From Didymella arachidicola (lineage: Eukaryota; Ascomycota; Dothideomycetes; Pleosporales; Didymellaceae): a stretch of 64,000 bases of DNA. The stretch is taken from positions 558,001 to 622,000 of the forward strand of contig CM050002.1 of assembly GCA_016630955.3 (NCBI GenBank), in the 5' to 3' direction. A program made the translations under genes and the position numbers. Shown here piece by piece: positions 45,411-57,245 of this stretch. The notes under the pieces were generated by a model. The model was not told the origin of the DNA, searched no databases, and was given only the letters and a program-made list of their open reading frames with translations. How positions within the stretch are numbered: position 1 is the first letter of the stretch; every line of letters begins with the position of its first letter.

Positions 45411-45906
45411 CCGTGCTTAGCCTCTCCCCACTCACTGCATGCCGACTGTGTTGTGCTCTCATGTCATGCTCGTGCTCGTGCTCATATAAGCAGCACCGCC
45501 TCGAGTGTGCGTCTGCGTTGGCGCTGGCCTGTTGAACGTGAGGTTTTCCATTAGATTAATTACGACGAGATCGATCGCCTCTGCCGATCTCTCCGGCTCT
45601 CCAGCATCCAGCAGCGCAACGTGCCGTGCCTGCATTCTGTTCTTGGTTGGAACGCTACCAGCCTACCACTGCCGCGCGACCCCGGATCCTCCAAGCAGAA
45701 GCCGACTGCCTGGCAACCCGCCGTGCCCGCTTGAAAGCCTTGATCAGTGCAGGCCGTCGTTTCGTCACCGATCCGATCTCATCCGCGGCGTCCGTCCGCG
45801 TTGATATGGGCGTTGCGCGGTGCTAGATGCTTGTGCTACCTTGTCCGCCCCCTCTGTTTGCCAGTGACATGCTCTGGTAGCACGGCGAGCGTCCAGCAGC
45901 ACCACC

Positions 45907-47193
45907 ATGGTCTCCTCCCGCGCTGCGCACACGGGGCATGCGCGGCTGCACAAGCGCGGCCACTCGGCGTCGTCGTCGCTGGCGAGCCCGCTGAGCCCGG
46001 TTGCGGACGGCGGCGCATTCACCTTCAGTCGCTTGGAGACGCCCAAGACGACCATCGAGGAGTGGACCGAGATGCCGCGCCAGCTGTCGGCGAACACGGC
46101 GAACACGCCCGCGCACGCGCTCAAGATCAAGCCGTACGTGCGCAAGCTGTCGTCCAAGAGCACCAAAGGCGGCTCGCTGGACCTCTCGCGCCCGGCGGCC
46201 GAGAACGAGAGCCTGGCCAGCCTCGACATCGCCCACGAGTACAATGGCGCCTACTCGCGCTCCATCTCAGACGTCACCTTTAGCCCCGTCAACGGCCGCC
46301 ACCGACACACACACGCGCGCTCCACGTCCAACAACTCGCAGTTCTCGACCTCGTCGGGCGGTCCGCCCCGGCCGACGCCCATGCCCGCCATCCGCCAGAC
46401 CCCGCAGTCGTTGCCGTCGTCGATACTAGGCACGGAGCACGAGGGCGACGACATGCTGTCTGACGAGGAGCTCCGCCTGCGACAGAGCGCGTACGAGCCC
46501 GGGCGCCGCTCGGGTTCGCTCTCCTCCATGCCCGGCGTATCCCTGCGCATCCACACCAACAACTCAACCACACGCCTCGCCAACAACTACTCCCAATCCA
46601 CCATATCCCTGACCTCGCCCGTCGCCCAGGCCCGGTCCCGCGGCGACACGCTCAAGTCCATCGATACGACCACCTCGCCCAGCTCCCGCACCTCGTTCGA
46701 CCAGCCGCTGCGCTTCATCCGCGGCGGCCGCGAATCCCCCATCGACGCCGCGTCCCGCGCAGCCTCGATCCGCGCCGCGCGCCAAAAATTCGAAGAAGAA
46801 GAGCAGGCCAAATCGCGCCGCTACGAGAAAGAGCTCAGCAAGCAAGCCGAGCGCGACCACCGCCGCCAAGCCAAGCGGGAAGAGCATCAGCGCCGCAAGT
46901 CCGAGGCAACGGACCGCGAGCACAAGCACAGCCGCAGCCGCAGCGTCTCGGACGCGCAGATGCAGATGCAGGGTGAGAAAATGCCCCGGCCGAGTGTCGG
47001 CGGGAGACAGTACTCGGATCACCGCGCGGCGCACGTGAATTCCCTCCCGAAGCATGTGAGTACTGTTGATCTGGAGAAGGCGGGCGTGACGCCCGAGGTT
47101 ACGACGAAGCGTGCGGCCAAAGGGCGGTGGTTGAGTTTTGTGACGTGGTTTAAGACGAGGCTGCTGCGCATGTCGAGGAAGGTGTCTTTGTGA
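45907..47193 (+). CDS. Basic, disordered hypothetical protein with a charged coiled coil
   Basis: This single exon encodes 428 aa from an ATG in a CACCATGGT context. It is rich in Ser, Arg and Thr and mostly disordered. Residues about 280-350 form a highly charged helix (FEEEEQAKSRRYEKELSKQ...) that ends in SRSRS. The C-terminus is a short aromatic-basic segment (GRWLSFVTWFKTRLLRMSRK) that could bind membrane or partner proteins. I recognise no domain. The composition and strong frame bias argue for a real gene. The stop codon overlaps the first base of an 11-bp tandem repeat. Confidence 0.75.
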   Translation: MVSSRAAHTGHARLHKRGHSASSSLASPLSPVADGGAFTFSRLETPKTTIEEWTEMPRQLSANTANTPAHALKIKPYVRKLSSKSTKGGSLDLSRPAAENESLASLDIAHEYNGAYSRSISDVTFSPVNGRHRHTHARSTSNNSQFSTSSGGPPRPTPMPAIRQTPQSLPSSILGTEHEGDDMLSDEELRLRQSAYEPGRRSGSLSSMPGVSLRIHTNNSTTRLANNYSQSTISLTSPVAQARSRGDTLKSIDTTTSPSSRTSFDQPLRFIRGGRESPIDAASRAASIRAARQKFEEEEQAKSRRYEKELSKQAERDHRRQAKREEHQRRKSEATDREHKHSRSRSVSDAQMQMQGEKMPRPSVGGRQYSDHRAAHVNSLPKHVSTVDLEKAGVTPEVTTKRAAKGRWLSFVTWFKTRLLRMSRKVSL

Positions 47194-47265
47194 CACATTC
47201 AGCACACATTCAACACACATTCAACACACATTCAACACACATTCAACACACATTCAACACACATT
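47193..47265. repeat. 11-bp tandem repeat ACACATTCAAC
   Basis: Six full units and a partial seventh begin at the last base of the preceding stop codon and form the start of the 3' UTR. Five of the six full units are identical. Confidence 0.95.
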
Positions 47266-47817
47266 GACAGTGTGTCGTGGGGAATGTCACAAAGGTTTGC
47301 TCGCCACTCTTTTGATTATGGCGTTACGGACGGGACTACGATTCACGGTTGTTTATCGATACGTTTGTTTTTGACGGTGCTGCGTCTTTGCGAGCATGAT
47401 AGCATATATACCTAGCATTCGTTTACTGGCGCTTGGGACCTGGGTCAGCCTCTTGAGTCTGAGGAGCTGGCATTGTTATTTCAACATGGCGTGGGGTGGT
47501 TGTGGTTGGGAATGCATATTTTTATTACAAATGTGGTGGTGATTACGGAGGTGATGTGACTTGCATTGCAAACAACCCAGCGCCAAGATGACTTGAAGTC
47601 GGATGGCAGATGGCAGATGGCAGATGGCAGATGCAGCCGACTTGCGGAGTAGCAGCACTTCGGCATCGGCACAGCTCCGGCAGAGTGGGCCGGGGTTAAG
47701 GAAACGACAGTCGCGCTAGCAAGTGCGACATCGAGGCTTGAGCTCCCGCCGACTCTCCAAAACTCGGAGCTTCCCCTCACACTCCAACGCCATGTCCTGC
47801 GCCCCCTCCTAGCCGCC
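47266..47817. other. Intergenic region upstream of the D-lactate dehydrogenase gene
   Basis: It contains a 7-bp repeat at 47602-47636 and should hold the dehydrogenase promoter. Frames on the minus strand have no motif. Confidence 0.4.
47602..47636. repeat. 7-bp tandem repeat GATGGCA
   Basis: Four perfect GATGGCA units and a diverged fifth lie about 180 bp before the dehydrogenase ATG. Confidence 0.85.
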
Positions 47818-49798
47818 ATGTCGCTACGAGGCCTACCGAGCGCGTCGACGCTCTCCCCCCGCGGCGCCCTGCTCGCGCGGTGCAGCCCCAGTGTCGGGCC
47901 CTGGACAAGCGAACGCTGCGGCGCTCAAGCGGGAGTGGGCCGCATCACGCAGAAGAGATGGGCGAGCAAAAACGAGCAGAAGCCCGTGGCGGACGGCGAG
48001 CGGCCGTTCTACCTGCAGCTGCAGGAGACCATCTACGACCGCGTGCAGAAGGAGACGGCTGAGCAGCAGCGCATTGGAAGGCTGCAGCAGACGACGAGGC
48101 GCGGCCGCTTCTGGGGGCAGATGACGAGTATGTACTCTATCGACACCGGCTGCCCTCACCACCGCTGACCCCGCAGTCATCGCCGTCGCCGCCTCCCTGG
48201 GCTACTACTTCGGCACCTTCAAGCCCCCCAAGACGGACAACTCCTCGACCGCCCCGCTGCACACGCTCCCGCCCGTCAAGCACAACATCTCCGAGGCCAA
48301 CATGGAGGCCGCCTGGGCCGACTTCCGCGACATCGTCGGCAAGGAGAACATCTCGCTCGAGCGCTCCGACCTCGAGTCCCACAGCGGCTCCTCGTGGTCC
48401 TCGCACCCCGCCCAGCCCGGCGACGTGCCCTTTTGCATCGTCAAGCCCGCCACCACCGAAGACGTCAGCGCCATCATGAAGATCTGCCACGACCGCAAGA
48501 TCCCCGTCACCCCCTACAGCGGCGGCACCAGCCTCGAGGGCCACTTCGCCGCCACAAAGGGCGGCATCTGCATCGACTTCTCCCGCATGGACAAGATCCT
48601 GCGCCTGCACAAGCACGACCTCGACGTCGTCGTCCAGCCCGCCGTCGGCTGGGAGCGCCTCAACGAGGAGCTCGCCAAGTCGAACCTCTTCTTCCCCCCC
48701 GACCCCGGCCCCGGCGCCATGATCGGCGGCATGGTCGGCACCGGCTGCAGCGGCACCAACGCCTACCGCTACGGCACCATGAAGGACTGGGTCATCTCGC
48801 TGACCGTCGTCCTCGCCGACGGCACCGTCATCAAGACGCGCCAGCGGCCCCGCAAGTCCTCCGCCGGCTACGACCTGACGCGCATGTTCATCGGCAGCGA
48901 GGGCACCCTGGGTCTCGTGACCGAAGCCACGCTCAAAGTCACCGTCAAGCCCCAGCACACCAGCGTCGCCGTCTGCGCCTTCCCCTCCATCCGCGCCGCC
49001 GCCGACTGCGTCTTCAGCGTCGTCGGCGCCGGCGTGCCCATCGCCGCCATCGAGATCCTCGACGACGTGCAAATGGCCTGCATCAACGACGCCGGCCAGA
49101 CGACCAAAACCTGGAAAAACGCACCCACCCTCTTCTTCAAGTTCGCCGGCACCCCCACCAGCGTCAAGGAGCAAGTCTCGCAGGTGCAGTCCATGGCCAA
49201 GAAATCCGGCTCCGTCTCTTTTGAGTTTGCCAAGAGCGAGCAGGAAAAGGAAGACCTGTGGCAGGCCCGCAAAGAGGCCCTGTGGAGCGTCATGGCAAAG
49301 GCCGAGGGCGACGACGATATTGGCGTCTGGACCACCGACGTCGCAGTCCCCATCTCGCGCCTCCCGCAGATCATCGAGGACACCAAGCAGCAAATCAGCG
49401 AGAGCGGCCTGCTGGGCTCCATTGTAGGCCACGCCGGCGACGGCAACTTCCACAGCATCATCCTGTACAACCGCAAGACCGAGTACGCAAAGACCAAGAA
49501 GCTCGTCCACGACATGGTCAAGCGCGCTATTGAGCTCGAGGGTACGTCCTTTTTATTCTCCTCCCTCTTTTTTTTTTTTTTTTTTTTTTTTTTCTCATAC
49601 TGATGAAATCCAGGCACGGCGACAGGCGAACACGGCGTCGGCCTCGTCAAACGCGACTACCTCCCCCACGAACTCGGCACCGAGACCGTCGACGCCATGC
49701 GCCAGCTGAAGAAGGCGTTTGACCCGCTCTGTCTGCTCAACTGCGATAAGATTGTGCGCGCCAAGATGCCTGCGAAGGGCGATGTGGATGAGTGGTAG
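47818..49798 (+). CDS. Mitochondrial D-lactate dehydrogenase (cytochrome), FAD-linked
   Basis: This encodes 619 aa in three exons: 47818-48127, 48177-49541 and 49614-49798. The enzyme oxidises D-lactate to pyruvate and passes electrons to cytochrome c. The N-terminus is arginine-rich without acids (a mitochondrial presequence), and a membrane segment IIAVAASLGYYFGTF follows near residue 105. The FAD domain includes VTPYSGGTSLEGHF and FFPPDPGPGAMIGGMVGTG. The catalytic C-terminal half carries GHAGDGNFHS and GEHGVGLVKRDYL. Exons 2 and 3 join at Glu-Gly-Thr-Ala-Thr-Gly. The last intron (72 nt) contains a run of 26 T residues. Glycolate dehydrogenase is the close alternative, but length and membrane anchor favour a Dld1 type. 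Confidence 0.93.
49568..49593 (+). repeat. T26 homopolymer inside an intron
   Basis: This uninterrupted 26-nt T run sits in the second intron of the D-lactate dehydrogenase gene, just before the branch-point region (ACTGATG). Confidence 0.9.
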
Positions 49799-50332
49799 CG
49801 TAGTCTGCGTGTAGCATATGTGAATACTTTACTCGTGTCCTGATGCCTTTTCTGTGACGAGCGTGTTGGTCAACTAGTCTCGCACTCGCAGATATCCATC
49901 TATCCAGAAGTCCTGTGTGGAGTACAGGGATTAGGGTTATTTTGGTTGGAGGAAGGGTGGGGTTTGGACCGGGGTGTGGTGTGGTGTGGTGTGGTGTAGT
50001 GTGGTGGGTTGGGTGGGTATGGGGAGGATAGGGTGTGTGGTTCTAGGGTAGAGTGGACGGTCTTGTAGAGTGAAGCTCAAGTACAAGTATATTAATATTG
50101 TAGGTGGCTCTTCGCTACCTGGTCTGGTATAATATAGGATTAGTAGTCCACATATGTTAATCACCTACCCATGCGGCTCGATTCCGCCAGGTGAGACAGA
50201 ACTAGCGGGCTTGATTGTAACATAGCACCCATTGCAACACTCCCCTTCTCTCACCTCACCTCACCTCACCTTGACATTGACAAGGACATTAACCTCAACC
50301 TTGCCAAAAACCCCCAAACTCCCACCCACCCA
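49799..50332. other. Convergent intergenic region with a GTGTG repeat
   Basis: About seven TGGTG pentamers lie at 49973-50008. A second simple repeat, CACCT, lies near 50257-50272. I see no gene. Confidence 0.45.
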
Positions 50333-50794
50333 TCAATTCAACCCGCCCCCCGCCCGCGGAGACGCAATACTCGTCCACTGCAGTTCAAACCCCCCCACCT
50401 CCTTCCCCGGCCCCTCAAGCGGGCCGTCGCGCTGCGGACTCTCCCGCACCCCCGCGTCCGCAACACCCGCACCCTCCCCCTCCTCAGCGGAGCGAATGCG
50501 CATCCGGTGTTGCTGCTGCTGCCGTCTCAGCACCAGCACGACGCGCACGACGATCGCGAAGCCGAGAATCGCACCGAGCGCACCGCCTACGATGGCGGCG
50601 TTGGAGTGCGGTGTGCGGGGGTGGTGTTGGACCGGGGAGAGGGAGGGCGTGGCTGCTTTGTTTCGAATCAGCGTTGTCTCGGTGTTGGGATTGTGAGGCT
50701 TACGACTCTCAACGACGGCGCGTTCGCGCACAAAGTGTTGGGAAGCAATGTGCGGAACGCATGCACTAGATGTATCGACGGTGATGGCGGTCAT
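50333..50794 (-). CDS. Small single-pass membrane protein, hypothetical
   Basis: This encodes 153 aa from the ATG at 50794. A polar, Ser/Thr/Pro-containing N-terminal half is followed by one hydrophobic segment at about residues 71-92 (AAIVGGALGAILGFAIVVRVV), a basic stop-transfer patch (LRRQQQQHRMRIR) and a cytosolic tail rich in Glu and Gly. This layout is common in fungal single-pass surface proteins, which usually also have a signal peptide and Ser/Thr-rich ectodomain. Such a 5' part may be encoded by exons upstream that I could not define, since the frame stays open to 51037 without an ATG. Confidence 0.45.
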   Translation of the reverse strand: MTAITVDTSSACVPHIASQHFVRERAVVESRKPHNPNTETTLIRNKAATPSLSPVQHHPRTPHSNAAIVGGALGAILGFAIVVRVVLVLRRQQQQHRMRIRSAEEGEGAGVADAGVRESPQRDGPLEGPGKEVGGFELQWTSIASPRAGGGLN

Positions 50795-51276
50795 CGACGG
50801 CGGTGGGTGTTTGATTGTAACGCCGAGGGGCCGGCTGGGCTGGGCTTTATGGAAAGAGTGTGGTTGTACCACAGCGAGGTGGTACGCGATGCGGTGCACA
50901 ATTTGCGCGACGGGGAGGGTCGTGCGCGGTGTTTGTGGTGACGGGGGCGGTTGAGGGGGGAGTGAGATGGGGTGTGGATTGGTCGTGGATGATAAGACGG
51001 GACGCTGGATAGTGTGGATGTGTAGGCGTTGTGTCACTCGCGACGGGAAAATGAGGTTTTTTCTTGATACCTTGTTTCGCTCGCGGCCTGTATTTGAGTG
51101 CGAAGAGCAGCTCGCGTTTTGTGTAGGCCGTCTTGGAGGGAGCAGTGTTCATGTCTCGCTCGAACAATTCCTAGCCTGCTCGGAGTCGGCAGGAAGGGGT
51201 GAGCTTTTGTGACTGACATCTTGCAGCAACATAATAGCGTCACCCAATTTGGTTGATGATGTTATCAAGTCACTCT
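50795..51276. other. Intergenic region upstream of the single-pass membrane gene
   Basis: It may contain a missing 5' exon of the membrane protein. No other element is seen. Confidence 0.3.
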
Positions 51277-54200
51277 TCAAGGTATGAGGCCATCGCCCTT
51301 CTCGGTCAGCCCAGGTGTCGGTGGATCGATCTCAGGCGTCGTTACCTGCGGGAGGAGGCTCTTCATCATGTAGACTAAATCAGCAGCCTTGAACGGCTTC
51401 TGCATGACCCTGTCTGCCCCTGCATTCATCGCAGCGTCAATCTGCTCCTTTCTCACGTTTGCAGTGACTGCGATGATCGGCAACCGACCCCCTCCTCTTG
51501 CGCCCGCCTTCATAGCTTCTCCGAGCAAGCCCTCTTCTGTATTCTCTTTCTCTCGGATTCTGCGCATGGCGGCCAGGCCGTCGAGAACGGGCATTTCCAG
51601 GTCCATAAGCACCACGTCGAACGCGTCTTTCTCCAGAACGTGAAGGGCTTCCAGACCGTGGTTTGCGACGCTGACTACACAGCCTGCTTTTCTAAGCTGC
51701 TTGCCGAGAACTTTCTGGTTGATGAGGTTGTCTTCCACAAGCAGCACTTGCAGTGCCTGTTGCGTCCCGCTCATCGCCCCAAACTTGCTGCACAACTCAC
51801 TCATAGTCTGCGGTCGCCGTTCTGCCCTTCTGGTCTTCACGTAGAAACCGAACGTCGAGCCTTGCCCAAGCACAGACGAGACGCCAATCTCCCCGCCTTG
51901 TTTCTCGGCCAATTCCTTCGAGATGAACAGTCCGAGGCCGCTGCCGCCGTACTTGACGTGTGTTTTCACGTTGGCCTGCTTGAACCGCTCGAAGATGCTA
52001 TGGATTTCCTTGTCCTTTAGCCCAATGCCGGAATCCTTTACACTGAAAGCGAGATAGACCTCTTCGCCGTTGCCCCATTCCGGACTGCTTGTGACACTGT
52101 TGTCGAGATTGCTGGTCGTTGCCCAGAACATGTCCGGAGGGAAGAGCGAGCGAGGGCTATGAAGACAGGCGCCAAACTGGACGTCAACGCGGGGCCTGCT
52201 GGAAGGCTTGACAAATTTGATTGCATTGGTGAGGAGGTTGATGAAGACTTGCGTAACGCGAGATGGATCCAGTAAGAGATGATCGACATTGAGTCTTGCC
52301 AGAGATTGGTCATCGAAGATGCTGTAGTCAATTTTGCTGCTCTTCAATTCGGCCTCGAAGATGTTAACAATTGAATTCGCCAATTTGGCAGGTTTGACAG
52401 GAGTCGGCGTGATCGAGAGCAACATGGAGTCGAGTTTGCTGAGGGTGAGGACGTCGTCGATGATGCGCTTCTGGTGGTTGGCGCATTGCAAGATGATGTT
52501 TGCTGAGGCGGCGTTATCGTTGAGTGCCTCAAGACACGGTACTGGGATAGCCGAAAGCTGTGCCTGACATTCTTCGACAGCGGACGTGATGGCATCAGCG
52601 CAATGAACGATTGCGCTCAAGGGGTTGCGCATCTCGTGGGACACCACGTCAATGAACGCCTCTTGTTGCCGCTTGGCCTCCCGCGCCTCTGCAGCCAATC
52701 GTGCCTGGAAGCTTTGAGCCCATTTGAGCCTGGAGATATCGGTAGTGCAAGCCATAACAGACTTGATCTCGCCATTCTCACAGTAGGGAAAGGCCATGAT
52801 ATGGATATGTGCAGGCTCAGGCTCGCCGACAGGCGGTTTGTACAGACGTTTAAGGCGTAGTTCGGCTGTTACATGTTCGTGGCCAGCCAAAAGATTCTCC
52901 CATAGCTTCTCCACCTTGTGTCGATCGGTGTCATGGTAGGGGTCCAGAAAAGCCCAAGGCGTTGCATGTTGGGCAGCATCATTGCCCAGCTCATAGTAAT
53001 AATGGTCGTTTGCCCATAACATATTTCCATCCAGCGATACGTGGCACATGCCCACTGACGCATGGTTGATCAGGTGTCGCAGCTTCAGATCACTGAAGGC
53101 CAAATCTGCTTCGAGCTGTTCCTGGCGTTTCTGGAGGGCTTCCGAGTCAAAAGCAGATGATATCAAGCTCGCTATCATGCGTTGAAGGTCTCGATGGAAC
53201 TGCTCGCCATGCAAATCGAGCGGCCTGCATGGGTTTGCGCCCAAGACTAAATATCCGAATAGTCGCGCGCCACTTGTCAGTGGCAGAATGACATTGTATC
53301 TGGGCCGGTCGCCCCAGCCTTGCCATTCGACTCCGTCAAATCTTTTGTCACAGTCAATTGTCAGTGTCTCGGTGCCAGCCCGTATGAGATCGGGAGCCAG
53401 GCCCTCTTCACTGTCGAGTGATATATTATCTGCAAGCAGACTGTGACCTGCAGGTATCCCAATCTGTCCTTCTAGATGCAAATTGCTTGTCTTGGATCCG
53501 TCACGTACCCTATACAGCAATGCCATAGGCACGTCGTATGCACTTGTCTTGAGCGTCGCCAGAACGTGACGCGAAACGGCGTCGACAGTCATGTTTGGCA
53601 CCGCAGTAAGAGCGTTTAAGAGCATAGTGCGGCGGTCGTCGAGCTTCTGTTGCGTGACTTCGAACATCGAGTTGTAAAATCCCTCCGGCGCATACGCTGG
53701 GCCGACTGGCACGAAGTTGCCGTTGAAGAACGTCTCCTCTCGCCAGCCTTTGCGTTCTACCAGCAGTGAGACCTCAGACGAATAGTTCACGCCCGCTGCT
53801 GTTGTCCTGCATTGTTCGAAAATTGGCCGTATCCCGGTCCAGAGCTCAGGATAGCCTTGTTCGAACGTCGAACCCATGAGCTTGGGATGTGCTTTGCATG
53901 CGAGCGGCGCATAGTGTTCGTTGTATATGGCGACTAGACCCGGGCCCCTAGTCAAGTCAGTAAGTCTGCTTTGGAGTTAAAGGGTTGAGAGAATACCATT
54001 TACATACCACCATAAGCAAGCTGCGCGCGAATCGGCCAACACAAAGCCTGTGAAGAGTCGCAAAGTAGGCGACCATGTATTCAAGGGTCCCAATCTGCTT
54101 CTCCCCCAATCTGTCTCCCGGAAAAAGCGTACATGTTCGGTTTTGGGGAGGTCTTCAGTCCAATCATGCTCAGGCGGATGCGAACCCATAATCAACAAGG

Positions 54201-54435
54201 TCGAAACATCTCCGCTCTCGGGCGGCGGAGTATGTTGCCGGCTGCGCTGTACGATGCCATCCATGAGATGGTACGGCAACCACAACACGGGAGGAGTGTC
54301 TGTCGAGAACGATGCGACACCGACATCTTCGAAGCCGCCACGCCGCAAGTGGGACGCATCCTCTATCATCGCCCAACTCGGAGCGAAACACGCGGGCTTT
54401 CTTCGGTCTTGCTCTGCGGGTGCCCGGGCGCCCAT
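51277..54435 (-). CDS. Hybrid histidine kinase with receiver domain
   Basis: This encodes 1032 aa in two exons, 54435-54008 and 53947-51277. The 60-nt intron (GTATGT...CTAG) rejoins as CLWWGPGLVAIYNEHY, within an N-terminal PAS-like sensor block (LGPLNTWSPTLRLFTGFVLAD) typical of a fungal hybrid kinase group. A GAF-like and a PAS-like region follow. The phospho-accepting His is about residue 580 in VSHEMRNPLSAI. ATPase boxes are QVFINLLTNAIKF, VKDSGIGL, FERFKQ and GGSGLGLFIS. The receiver holds LLVEDNLINQKVL, Asp925 in VVLMDLEMP and the KPF lysine. It would feed the Ypd1-Ssk1/Skn7 phosphorelay. No transmembrane helix is seen, so the sensor is probably cytosolic; the signal is unknown. Confidence 0.93.
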
Positions 54436-55257
54436 GCTTTAGCTCGATCGACTGAACTTCTGATCAAAGCACCAGCACGTTTGCCGGTTTGGAGCGGAGC
54501 CTGGACACATCACCACCGCGTCAAACCTGACTTTCGCCAGATTTAAGGCCGTATCATTCTTACTGAAATCTGTCGCACTGTCCTCACGGTCGCAATCTCG
54601 ACGTCGCCCAGCTGTGCCACGCCTGGTCCTGCGACCATTGGGCGCGGTATTATTTTCCGCCTGCGTACAATGTCTGGTCCACGAACAAAGGGTGCACTCC
54701 CTGAAGGCTATTTACCAAATTGTAGGGAGACTATCTAAGCTTACGAGTCGACTTGTCCAGTAGTAGTTCTAGGCTGTTTAGCATGGCCCAGTCCTTGGAT
54801 AATATTCATGGCGATTCTCGAGACACGTTCTGCCCGAAAGCATCAGACGACTTGCTGGACGCCGCATGCAAACGTTGCCAAGCGCACACTTGACACTGTT
54901 GACAGTAGACTCAACGGCTGTAGCTCTTCAGACACCGCGAGTCAGTTTGTCGATGCAGGAGGGCGCGTAAATCCGGCGAGCTGCTGCGCAACCGGGATAG
55001 CTAGTCGATCGAAGTAACGTCCTTTGATGCAGTTCAAACATGCTTTTTCCCATTGCACGAGCGTGCCGCAGAGTGAAAACTAGTACGAGAGCTATACGTC
55101 TCACACCTGTATAATTAGATTGTACCGTAAGCTACGCTATCCGCAGCTAGATCTAGAGATCATGGTGCAAGCGGCAATTTGGAAACGTTTCAATACGACG
55201 CTCAATTGGGTAACAAAACGCCCAGACACAAAGTCACGTACTCGCAGAACAACCAAC
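54436..55257. other. Intergenic region between the histidine kinase and isocyanide synthase genes
   Basis: It holds the kinase promoter and the synthase 3' end. Short frames only, and no repeat that I can define. Confidence 0.4.
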
Positions 55258-57245
55258 TCAATCAAAGTGGATTCTCCACATCTCTCGATCGCAGTCAGAC
55301 TCATATGCACTCCTAGTGTGCAACATCGCAGTGTTATCACTGCACAGCAGATCACCCTGCTCCCAGCTGAACCTCAGGCAAGATCGCCAATCGTAGACAC
55401 CAGCGTTGATGACATCAATCAATGCCTGATCTTCATTCTCAAGGAAGACATCGCATGTAGAGTACTTGGTCTTGTTCCAAGGCTCATGCCAGCGAAGGCA
55501 AGGCTCACCGGTTGCAGGGTGCCTGACCACCAACTTGAGCTTCTCTTGGTCCTGCTTCCAGAAGCCGGTGTTGTGCGTGCCCCAAGTCACAGCCTCGAGG
55601 CGCTCAACCGACCATGGCGGAGAGAGGTAGCGGAAGAAGAGGCGAGAAGCGGTGAAGAGGGTATAGCCGCTGCCCTTGGGCGCAGTTGCAATGCATGTGA
55701 AGTATTGGTATCCTGGCGGATTCAGCACCTTAGTGACCTCGCCAGTCACGGGATCGGTGATATCCTTGTACTTGAAGATGCCGTCGAAGTGCATGGGCAT
55801 GGCTTCGTTTGATGTGACGTTGTTGGCGTTCTTGTCGTCCTTGCCTGCATCCTTGACAACAGCCATCACCCCGTACTGCGGCCAGACGAGTACCTCACCA
55901 AGATCGTTGGCACTGTTGATGAACGTCTCTTTCTCAGTAGTGTTGGAGAAGCCTCGCAGAACGATGGGTGAGAAGGTGTTTGTTAAGGTACGGACCTTCT
56001 TCATGGGAATAGTGGTCATCGATGGTGACCCAGCTGCGGGACGGATGATGAGACCTGTAGGGTATAGGTGCTCGAAGGTGGCATCGCAACCATCAGTACT
56101 CCAGTCAAAGAGCTTCGACTTCGCGCGAAAGAAATACGGCCGGTCGTTCTTGTGAACCACTTCGTACTTTTCCAGGTCGACAGTGTGCCTCTGAACAGAA
56201 CGATAGCTTCCGTCTAGCTCGGTGACAACAACAGAGTGCCAGGGAGTGGCGCCAAGTGCCCCTCGCTGTTTCTGGGGAATGAGAGCCATCGAGAGTTTGT
56301 CCTTACCTCCAGAGTCGTGGATCGAAAGACGAACGTACTCGGTAGGGTGAGCCGCAAGAGCAGCTGAGAAAGCCTTCCAACGGGCCATCATCGCCTTTGC
56401 CGTCTCTGAGATGGTGACTGCCTGCTCTTCTGAAGACTGCGCCAACCAATTTTCATTGAGCAAGAGGTCCGACTTTAGAAACTCCAAATACTTGGTGTGC
56501 GTCATCTGCATGTCACTGGTAGACTTGTTGGCCATATCAGCTTCGAATTGAGGATCACCGAAACGTGTCAACAGTTCCTGCCGGATTTTCGATGCGTTTG
56601 TAAGGTAATGCTCTTTCGACCATGTCCCTGGAGTGCCGAGCAGATCCCACAAACGCAGGAAGCTGAGGTGATGCAGATCGTTTTCAACTGTGATCTGGCG
56701 AACAGCCTCTCCAAAATTCCACACATCTTCTGTAGGTACACCAAGGAGATCTAGATCACCGGTCAGTCTATGCGCTGAATGCATGCACAAGAAAGCGTAC
56801 CGTTGTAGACCAGTCCGTCAGATGTTATGTGTACCTCAGCACCATGCTCATACACTGCCTTGATATTTTCACACAGTCCGTTGAGGTGTTTCAAGGCCAG
56901 CTCTTCTCCAAGGTCGGGAAGATTGCTCAGGACCTTGTCTCTCGAGTTCGGCGACTTGAAAGGAAACCCAGGAAGAAGCATCTTGATAGATTCACCACGT
57001 GTGACTTGGCCCAGTACGACAGGTAGGAATGTTTCGAACCCATCCCATGCTCCTGTGCGCTCGTAGTTCAGGCCATATTGTTCGATGATCCTGAGAACCC
57101 TGGTGGCGGTCGCCTCATGCTGGGTAGGGGCGTCGTGCTCTGTGACAGCGACATCGGGGATCTCAGTAGTTACAACTTGGACCGTTGCTTCATTGGCCTT
57201 GTTGTCGATCATTATAACCGACTGTGGTGTTTGAATAGATGTCAT
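55258..57245 (-). CDS. Isocyanide synthase fused to a TauD-type Fe(II)/2-oxoglutarate dioxygenase
   Basis: This encodes 645 aa in two exons, 57245-56801 and 56750-55258. The 50-nt intron (GTACGC...CTAG with an ACTGACC branch) rejoins as DGLVYN-DLLGVPTEDVW. Residues 48-360 form a DIT1/PvcA isocyanide synthase: LLPGFPFKSPN, DKVLSNLPDLGEELAL, EVHITSDG and YVRLSIHDSGG...TPWHSVVV. These enzymes turn an amino-acid amine plus ribulose-5-phosphate carbon into an isonitrile. Residues 380-645 are a TauD-like domain with the iron ligands His469-x-Asp471 (MHFDGIF) and His626 (MLHTRSA) and a late Arg, comparable to PvcB, which oxidatively decarboxylates such products. The product is unknown; in other fungi such loci make metal-binding isocyanides. 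Confidence 0.9.

Larger units (their letters stand above)
43694..45906. other. 2.2-kb non-coding region with several repeats
   Basis: No frame here has motifs or convincing splicing. The region holds a 22-bp minisatellite (43930-44089), a 79-nt palindrome (44523-44601) and a 10-bp tandem repeat (45375-45410). It also contains the divergent promoters of the nucleoporin and the downstream hypothetical gene. Confidence 0.5.

Noticed and set aside
48137..49510. 457-codon minus-strand frame
   Set aside because: Antisense to the D-lactate dehydrogenase; G-, V- and A-rich shadow without family features.
49929..49936. TTAGGG-like hexamer
   Set aside because: Single copy inside a G/T-rich stretch, not a telomeric array.
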